Shown here: positions 6,578-10,973 of the stretch, in pieces
How positions within the stretch are numbered: position 1 is the stretch's first letter
Layout of the letters: each line of letters starts with the position of its first letter
From: Deltaproteobacteria bacterium
GTDB taxonomy: Bacteria > Myxococcota > UBA796 > SXON01
Direction of reading: 5' to 3'
DNA length: 10,973 nucleotides
NCBI GenBank assembly: GCA_947483545.1
Contig: CANKNP010000168.1
Coordinates: forward strand, 1-10,973
The notes under the pieces: generated by a model
Told to the model about the DNA's origin: nothing
Database searches by the model: none
Seen by the model: the letters and a program-made list of their open reading frames with translations, nothing else
Position numbers and translations under genes: made by a program

Positions 6578-7476
6578 GTGAGGGTCTCTCCGAGGGCGCG
6601 GGTGCCGTTCATGAAGTCCACGCCGGTCACCGGGCGCTTGCCGGGGAGCTGAACGCGCAGGAGGTGGAGCCCTCCGTCGCTGGTGCCGACGGTCGCGTGG
6701 GGGCCCAAGACGCCGATGGGCAACGAGAGGGGGACGGGGACGGCGTCGAGGATCTTCAGCGGTTCACCTCGGAAGCTCGCGAATCCACCGGGCCATGGCG
6801 AGAGCCCGCGGATCTGGGCGTCCAGAGCGGCGGCGGGGCGGTGAAAGTCCAGGTGGCCATCCTCTTTTTGGAGGAGGCGGGCGTGGGTGATGCCTTCGAG
6901 CGGCTGGGGTTCGGGCACAAGCTCGGCCAAACGGGCGAGGGTCTCGACGGCGAGCGAGGCGCCAAGCTCCGCCAGGCGTTCGGCGAGCGCACCCGCGGTC
7001 TCGCGCGCCCCGATGGGCGTCGCCCGCCGCAAGAGCACGGGGCCCGTGTCCAGCCCCTCGTCCATCTGCATCGTGCAAACGCCCGCTTCCGCATCGCCCG
7101 ACACGACAGCCCACTGAATCGGGGCAGCCCCTCGCCACCGCGGCAACAACGATGCGTGGACGTTCACGCACCCGAGCCTTGGGGCGGCCAGCACCCGCGC
7201 GGTCAAGATGCGGCCGTAGGCGACCACCACGGCGATGTCCAGCTTCGCGGCTTCCAGTTGCTCGGCAAACTCGGGCGTCCGCACCTTCGCCGCCTGGAGC
7301 GTCGGGATCCCGTGCTCCCGGGCGAACTGGATCGTCACGGGCGATTGCACCTGGTTTCCACGCCCGGCCGGCTTGTCCGGCTGCGCGACGACCAGCGCGA
7401 TCTCATGCCCCGCGGCATGCAAGGCCCGAAGCGTCGAGAGCGCGAAGGCGGGAGTTCCGAAGAAGGCGAGACGCAT
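6574..7476 (-). CDS. fmt: Methionyl-tRNA formyltransferase
   Basis: A 300-residue cytosolic enzyme that transfers a formyl group from 10-formyltetrahydrofolate to Met-tRNA(fMet), preparing the initiator tRNA. The N-terminal domain begins [12 protein letters not shown] and has the loop PDKPAGRG at 33-40. The catalytic triad is Asn105, His107 and Asp144, in [19 protein letters not shown] (105-123) and DEGLDTGPV (139-147). The linker carries [11 protein letters not shown] (201-211), and the C-terminal OB-like domain has [11 protein letters not shown] (225-235). It is slightly shorter than the E. coli enzyme at the C-terminus but otherwise complete. It is the first gene of fmt-rpe; the def and rsmB genes often found nearby are absent from this window. 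The ATG lacks a Shine-Dalgarno sequence, with a weak TAGACC seven bases upstream. The palindromic array at 7504-7617 lies just upstream. Confidence 0.96.
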   Translation of the reverse strand: MRLAFFGTPAFALSTLRALHAAGHEIALVVAQPDKPAGRGNQVQSPVTIQFAREHGIPTLQAAKVRTPEFAEQLEAAKLDIAVVVAYGRILTARVLAAPRLGCVNVHASLLPRWRGAAPIQWAVVSGDAEAGVCTMQMDEGLDTGPVLLRRATPIGARETAGALAERLAELGASLAVETLARLAELVPEPQPLEGITHARLLQKEDGHLDFHRPAAALDAQIRGLSPWPGGFASFRGEPLKILDAVPVPLSLPIGVLGPHATVGTSDGGLHLLRVQLPGKRPVTGVDFMNGTRALGETLT

Positions 7477-7503
7477 CGGCGCCGGTCTACCCCGCGGCGC
7501 GGG

Positions 7504-7617
7504 GGACTGTCAGAATCTAGCAGAAACGCGCCCCGCGTATTTGCTAGATCCTGACGGACCTGTCAGGATCTAGCAGAAACGCGCCCCGCGTATTTGCTAG
7601 ATCCTGACAGGTCCGTC
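7504..7617. repeat. Two tandem copies of a long palindromic repeat
   Basis: Two head-to-tail units of about 53 bp (7504-7555 and 7556-7608) share a 47-bp segment, 7509-7555 and 7562-7608, differing only at 7514 (A versus G). Each unit is itself a palindrome: arms GTCAGGATCTAGCA and TGCTAGATCCTGAC around a core containing ACGCG-CCC-CGCGT. For copy 2 the arms extend to 23 perfectly complementary bases on each side (7553-7575 with 7595-7617), because the linker before it (GGACCT) is the reverse complement of that after it (AGGTCC). A further GTCAG follows at 7615-7619. The array sits between the divergent starts of fmt (28 bases from the nearest repeat base) and the SGNH gene. It may be a REP/REPIN or MITE-like element, or a regulator or structured-RNA site. 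Confidence 0.85.
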
Positions 7618-7769
7618 AGATGTTGACCCCAGTCACTGGATCGTGATGGCCCGGCGCAGCCTGGCCTTCAGGTCCACCGTGCATCTGTCGGCGGGATACC
7701 GCGCCTGGCCAAGCGGCGGGGGAACGAGCTGGGCATTCCTTCCCCTAACCGCGATAGCTGCTCGCCCCG
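7618..7769. other. Non-coding remainder of the fmt/SGNH divergent spacer
   Basis: These 152 bases lie between the palindromic array and the SGNH hydrolase ATG. They must contain the promoter of that gene, but no convincing -35/-10 pair is visible: TTGACC at 7623-7628 has no -10 at a suitable distance, and the TAGCTG at 7755-7760 near the start is weak. No ribosome binding site precedes the ATG at 7770. Frames that stay open through here are shadows of GC-rich coding bias. Confidence 0.4.
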
Positions 7770-8939
7770 ATGCTCCTCCTCACCCTTGCGCTCGCCGCCC
7801 CGACGGTCGCCCCTACCCCCGTCGAAAATCCCCAGGCCCTTCGCCCCTGGTTCGACGCCCTGCGCCGCACGGCAGCCGGCGAGGGGGTCACCCGCGCCCT
7901 GCACTATGGCGACTCGACGATCGCCTGCGACGGCATCGCGCACACCGTCCGGGAGCGCCTCGCCGCGCAGTTTGGCGACGCCGGTCCCGGCTTCATCACC
8001 GCCTCGTTCGACCCCCGGTGGCACGCCCGCAGCGACGTCTCCGCGAAAAAGTCCGGCGATTGGACCCTCAAGACCATCCTCTTCGGCGGCGCCAGCGGGC
8101 GGTATGGGCTCGGCGGCATCGTCGGCATCGCACGCTCGGCCAGCGCGACCGTCCGTGCGATCTCCCGGTTGGTGCCAACCTCGACGATCCGTCAGCAAAT
8201 CGCCGAGGTCTGGTACCAATCCGGCGTCGGCTACGGCACCGTCTGGGCCAAGGCCGATGGCATCGAGGTAATCCGTGTCTCCGCGGCGGGCGCTGCCACA
8301 GGGGATCAGCGCGCGACGGTGCGGATCCCAGCGGGCTTCGAGAGCGTCACGTTCGGCGCCACCGGGGTGGTCCCCTTTTACGGCCTGGTGCTGGAGACCG
8401 GCGCGCCTGGGACCACCTGGGAGTCCTTGGGCGTCGTCGGGGTGGGATCCAAGTCGTTCACCACCTTCGCGGGCGCAGCGCTCGCGGAGCAGACGACCCT
8501 GCGGGATCCGGACCTCATTGTGGTTCAAATCGGCGGGAACGAGGCGGGGTATCCAAGCCTGTTAGGTCAAGGCGGCGTTCAATACCGTCCCACGTTCGAG
8601 AGCGGCCTCACCACCATCCTCGCGGGCGCGCCGGACGCCGCCTGCCTCGTCGTGAGCCCGCTCGACCAGGGCGCCGTAGACGAGTTGACGCTCCTCGCCG
8701 CCTCCAAACCGGGGATGCCGAACCTCGTCGCTCAACAGCGCGCCGTCGCGATCGACGCGGGGTGTGCGTTCTGGGACGGCTATGGGGCGATGGGCGGCAA
8801 GGGCTCCGCCCTGATCTGGGCGAACGCCAGGGGACTTGGCACTGGCGACTACGTCCATTTGACGGGCGCCGGCCTTGAAAAGATCGGCGGTGCGCTCGCC
8901 GACGCGCTGCTGCAGGCCTACGCTACCGACAGCGGATGA
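7770..8939 (+). CDS. Exported SGNH/GDSL-family hydrolase
   Basis: A 389-residue predicted secreted or periplasmic esterase-type enzyme. The start MLLLTLALAAPTVAPTP gives a short hydrophobic signal with probable cleavage near Ala9-Ala10 and a Pro-rich mature N-terminus; it has no basic residue. SGNH blocks are visible in order: block I HYGDST at 45-50 with nucleophile Ser49; a glycine-rich VGVGS at 223-227 that fits block II; block III IGGNEAG at 254-260 with Asn257; and block V GDYVHLTGAG at 359-368 with Asp360 and His363. The family includes carbohydrate and peptidoglycan O-acetyl esterases and transferases, so an envelope-glycan substrate is plausible but not proven. The last 17 bases overlap the convergent lipoprotein gene. 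The ATG has no Shine-Dalgarno sequence. Confidence 0.8.
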   Translation: MLLLTLALAAPTVAPTPVENPQALRPWFDALRRTAAGEGVTRALHYGDSTIACDGIAHTVRERLAAQFGDAGPGFITASFDPRWHARSDVSAKKSGDWTLKTILFGGASGRYGLGGIVGIARSASATVRAISRLVPTSTIRQQIAEVWYQSGVGYGTVWAKADGIEVIRVSAAGAATGDQRATVRIPAGFESVTFGATGVVPFYGLVLETGAPGTTWESLGVVGVGSKSFTTFAGAALAEQTTLRDPDLIVVQIGGNEAGYPSLLGQGGVQYRPTFESGLTTILAGAPDAACLVVSPLDQGAVDELTLLAASKPGMPNLVAQQRAVAIDAGCAFWDGYGAMGGKGSALIWANARGLGTGDYVHLTGAGLEKIGGALADALLQAYATDSG

Positions 8940-10425
8940 CCAGGGGGTTGGCGCTGGACACCTGGTAGCCGTCCGAATCACTCCAATCGGCGGTGGCCTC
9001 GGGCGCGAAGATTCGGGGGGCACAATCGATATTCCGGGTCAGCGTATAGGTGATCAGCTCCTCGTCATACACCGCGTTGCCCGTGGACATGCTGCGGCGT
9101 TCGAGGGAGAGCGTCCAACTGTAGAGCGTTTGCCCTGTCTCGTCTGTGACCGTTGCGTCTGGCTCCAGAGAAAACTCGGATGCCGCAAATCCTGCGGGCA
9201 CGGTCTCGGTCACGGTGGTCGTGCCCGCCTGATCGCCCAAATTGAAAACCCAAACCCCGGTCTCCCCGCTCTCTCCAAGACCGAGCTCCACGAGGTTTCC
9301 GGTCCTGCCGACCGCGATGACGAGCTCGTCCTCCTGCAGCTCCCAGGAGCCTTCCTGGTCGCCGTCGAGCATCAAATCGAGCATCGGCGGGGGCACGTGC
9401 GCGCCGGTAAAAACATAGTCCCGATTGTTCACAGCGTATTGTTCGTGCTCGACGCACCACCAGGCATCGTCCTCGGTGTCCGCGTAGACAAACGAGTGGT
9501 CGCCCTCTTCCAGGATCGTGACGGATCCGAGTGGATATTCGCCTGAGAGGTCGTAGTTCGGATCGCCGAAGGCCGCGTCCTGGCTGGTCTCGGAGAGCAC
9601 GAGGTACCACTGATCGACGCAGAGGGACTCCTCGTCGTCCAGGTTGTACAGGCGGATGCCCCCAAAGGACGTCCGAACCTCCAGGAGCCCTCGGTCCCAC
9701 GCCTCGCCCAGGCCGTAGCAATTCAGCCCGGCCTCGCCGATGAGGGAGATCACGCTCGGCGTCACCGGCGCGTTGCTGGTCAGCCAGATCTCCCCCTCGG
9801 AGTAGTCTGTTTCGCTTGGCGGGTTGTAGGTGAGGTTGAGCACCCGCTCCTCGCCCGGCGCGAGCACAAAGGTCTGGTCGTCCTCGATCTCGAAGGAGGG
9901 GCCGACGAGCAGCACGCTGTCCACGATCAGATCGGCCAGCCCGATGCTCCGAACGTAGGCGAGCCCCTCGACGGGCTCCCCCATCGTGGAGGCGAACCAG
10001 ACGATGGGCGGATCCACCTCGATCCCGGGGTACAGCCCCTGACCGTAGAGATCCACGCCGAGCTGCGGGGTCTCGGCATCACTGGTGACAGTCACCGCGG
10101 CCACGTCATCGTAAGACATGGGCGTCCAGGTCACGAGCACGTCCAAGGACTCGCCAGGTTCAAGCATCGTTTCGGCGCCGACGGACCCGATGGTGAACGC
10201 GCTCGAGCCGGTCACGGACACGCTGTCGAGCGTGACGGGGAGCGAACCGTAGGAGGAGAGCGTGAACACCTCGGCGCGGGGCACCCCGGGGTCACCGACA
10301 CCGAAGTCGATCACGTCGGGCGATATGGAGAGCTCCGCGAGGCCGCTGGGCTCGTGCTCAACCACCTCCTTGAGGGCGAATTCCTGGCAGCCCATCAGGA
10401 GCGCGAGGAGGGCGGCGGGCTTCAC
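8923..10425 (-). CDS. Large lipoprotein with ASH/choice-of-anchor-D-like Ig repeats
   Basis: A 500-residue predicted surface lipoprotein. Start chosen at GTG (10425-10423), which gives MKPAALLALLMGC with an ideal lipobox (LMGC, Cys13) and would overlap the repaired stop of the upstream coiled-coil gene as GTGA. As sequenced, the frame continues upstream without a stop to an ATG at 10647, giving a 574-residue fusion in which the signal would be buried at residue 75; this is probably an indel effect. Two Ig-like repeats of the ASPM/SPD-2/Hydin or choice-of-anchor-D type occupy about 31-130 (SPDVIDFGVGDPG, PGESLDVLVTWTP) and 134-233 (DPPIVWFAS, APGEERVLNLTYNP). Residues 234-500, with cysteines at 236, 269, 324, 468 and 499, are not recognised. 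It is probably a structural or adhesive surface protein. Its end overlaps the SGNH gene by 17 bases. Confidence 0.72.
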   Translation of the reverse strand: MKPAALLALLMGCQEFALKEVVEHEPSGLAELSISPDVIDFGVGDPGVPRAEVFTLSSYGSLPVTLDSVSVTGSSAFTIGSVGAETMLEPGESLDVLVTWTPMSYDDVAAVTVTSDAETPQLGVDLYGQGLYPGIEVDPPIVWFASTMGEPVEGLAYVRSIGLADLIVDSVLLVGPSFEIEDDQTFVLAPGEERVLNLTYNPPSETDYSEGEIWLTSNAPVTPSVISLIGEAGLNCYGLGEAWDRGLLEVRTSFGGIRLYNLDDEESLCVDQWYLVLSETSQDAAFGDPNYDLSGEYPLGSVTILEEGDHSFVYADTEDDAWWCVEHEQYAVNNRDYVFTGAHVPPPMLDLMLDGDQEGSWELQEDELVIAVGRTGNLVELGLGESGETGVWVFNLGDQAGTTTVTETVPAGFAASEFSLEPDATVTDETGQTLYSWTLSLERRSMSTGNAVYDEELITYTLTRNIDCAPRIFAPEATADWSDSDGYQVSSANPLVIRCR

Positions 10426-10647
10426 GAGCCCGCCTGCTTGACTGAGGCGCGGAGCGCTTCGAGCTCCGCGGCGGGGGGCGAGCTTTTCCGCCCTCAACTG
10501 CGCCTTCTCCGCCCTCAACTGCGCGGTCATTGCCTTCACCTCCTCCAGCTCCCTTCGCCGCCCCAGGTCCACCCGCTCAAACTCGATCCGACCGCGTTCG
10601 ATCTCCCTCAGATGTACATCCTCGTGGAATTCATACGGGGTCGCCAT
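10422..10647 (-). pseudogene. Small coiled-coil protein, second paralogue, apparently frameshifted
   Basis: The ATG at 10647 has a strong Shine-Dalgarno sequence, AAGGAGG, five bases upstream. The first 39 residues match the adjacent paralogue at 27 positions (YEF, RGRIE, ERV, LGR, ELEE shared). A charged helix follows with a 21-base heptad duplication (10488-10503 and 10509-10524) encoding QLRAEK twice. As given, the frame runs on into the lipoprotein. If one base is removed from the six-base run at 10473-10478, it reads KLAPAAELEALRASVKQAGS and stops at TGA (10424-10422), a 74-residue protein whose end matches the paralogue's KLAVMAELKALRAS. Explanations are a sequencing or assembly indel, a true mutation creating a fusion, or frameshifting on the homopolymer. 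Function unknown; a cytosolic coiled-coil oligomer is likely. Confidence 0.6.
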
Positions 10648-10936
10648 CGCTTCCTCCTTGCCGGCGCTCGCCGGATGCGTCCAGCCCGAGCGACGCCCGA
10701 AGCGCCTTCAGCTCGGCCATAACGGCGAGCTTCTCGGCTCGTTCCTGCTCCTTTTCGGCTCGTTCGCGCTGCGCCTCCGTGATCGCACCTTCAGCCGTCG
10801 CGGTCACCCGCGCCACCGCCGCGAGCGCCTCCTCAAGCTCCTTCTGTCGTCCCAGCTCCACCCGCTCCGCCTCGATCCGACCGCGGTAAATCTCGTTCAG
10901 GGCCACGTCCTTTTGAAACTCGTACAGGGTCGCCAT
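10631..10936 (-). CDS. Small charged coiled-coil protein, first paralogue
   Basis: A 101-residue protein of unknown function. The start is placed at the ATG 10936-10934 rather than the one 12 bases upstream, because GGAGGAAGCG directly precedes it as a ribosome binding site and the same 20-base leader and start occur at the paralogue (10638-10657 and 10927-10946). There is no signal peptide. The N-terminal 39 residues (MATLYEFQKDVALNEI, then RGRIEAERVELGR) are shared with the next gene; residues 40-90 form a strongly charged Ala/Glu/Arg helix expected to make a coiled coil; the last 15 are Gly/Ser/Asp-rich. Its stop overlaps the second paralogue's start by 17 bases. Upstream bases 10937-10973 show no clear promoter. 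Confidence 0.7.
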   Translation of the reverse strand: MATLYEFQKDVALNEIYRGRIEAERVELGRQKELEEALAAVARVTATAEGAITEAQRERAEKEQERAEKLAVMAELKALRASLGLDASGERRQGGSDGDPV

Positions 10937-10973
10937 CGCTTCCTCCATGGCCTCAGTATCGATCAGGGTGGGC

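Noticed and set aside
4362..6652. Long open frames on the + strand opposite CotH, HEAT, rpe and fmt
   Set aside because: They lie antisense to clearly conserved genes, show Arg/Pro/Gly-rich translations without domains, and arise from GC-rich third positions.
7504..7617. CRISPR array
   Set aside because: There are only two copies, each fully palindromic, separated by a 6-base linker rather than a unique spacer, and no cas gene is nearby.
7623..7650. Sigma-70 promoter with TTGACC for the SGNH gene
   Set aside because: No acceptable -10 hexamer lies 16-18 bases downstream, and it is over 100 bases from the start.
7643..8878. 411-codon + strand frame overlapping the SGNH gene
   Set aside because: Its translation is Arg/Pro-rich with no domain, whereas the frame from 7770 carries GDS, GGN and DxxH blocks.
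1..10973. tRNA, rRNA, prophage or integrative element
   Set aside because: No cloverleaf-like or rRNA-conserved stretch, integrase, transposase or phage structural gene was seen on either strand.

Overview
The window is uniformly GC-rich bacterial chromosome, with strong third-position G/C in every gene. It contains no rRNA, tRNA, transposase, integrase or phage structural gene. The mix of secreted lipoproteins (lamin-tail plus CotH kinase, YHYH domain, ASH/choice-of-anchor-D Ig-like repeats, Asp/Thr/Ser-rich linkers after the lipid cysteine) around housekeeping genes suggests Myxococcota or a related delta-proteobacterial lineage. This is inferred from gene content only; no marker gene in the window settles taxonomy.

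Layout from left to right. (1) The last 15 codons of a + strand gene, then a GC-rich hairpin region. (2) A + strand YHYH-domain lipoprotein (263-1138). (3) A three-gene minus-strand operon, read right to left from 5674 to 1156: HEAT-repeat protein, then a 1016-residue CotH-kinase lipoprotein starting at TTG inside the HEAT stop codon (TTGA overlap), then a putative HExxH zinc-peptidase lipoprotein starting inside the CotH stop codon (TGATG). (4) A 246-bp GC-rich hairpin spacer whose left part resembles the spacer at 49-262. (5) The housekeeping pair fmt-rpe on the minus strand with an ATGA overlap. (6) A spacer holding two tandem copies of a long, almost perfect palindrome (7504-7617). (7) A + strand exported SGNH/GDSL hydrolase (7770-8939), whose last 17 bases overlap the end of a convergent gene. 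(8) A minus-strand group: two tandemly duplicated small charged coiled-coil proteins followed by a 500-residue lipoprotein.

How the genes work together. fmt formylates initiator Met-tRNA and rpe is the pentose-phosphate epimerase; they are cotranscribed but functionally unrelated. The CotH operon looks like one cell-surface unit, a lipid-anchored secreted kinase made with a lipid-anchored peptidase and a cytosolic-looking HEAT protein. The partnership is inferred from gene coupling only.

Most notable points. The second coiled-coil gene carries one extra base in a six-base homopolymer (10473-10478). This destroys its natural stop and fuses it in frame to the downstream lipoprotein; removing one base restores a C-terminus matching its paralogue and a GTGA start/stop overlap. 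Other points are the palindromic tandem repeat beside fmt, a probable dispersed hairpin-rich intergenic repeat, possible leaderless promoters (TAnnAT, six bases, ATG), and very short signal peptides almost without basic residues.
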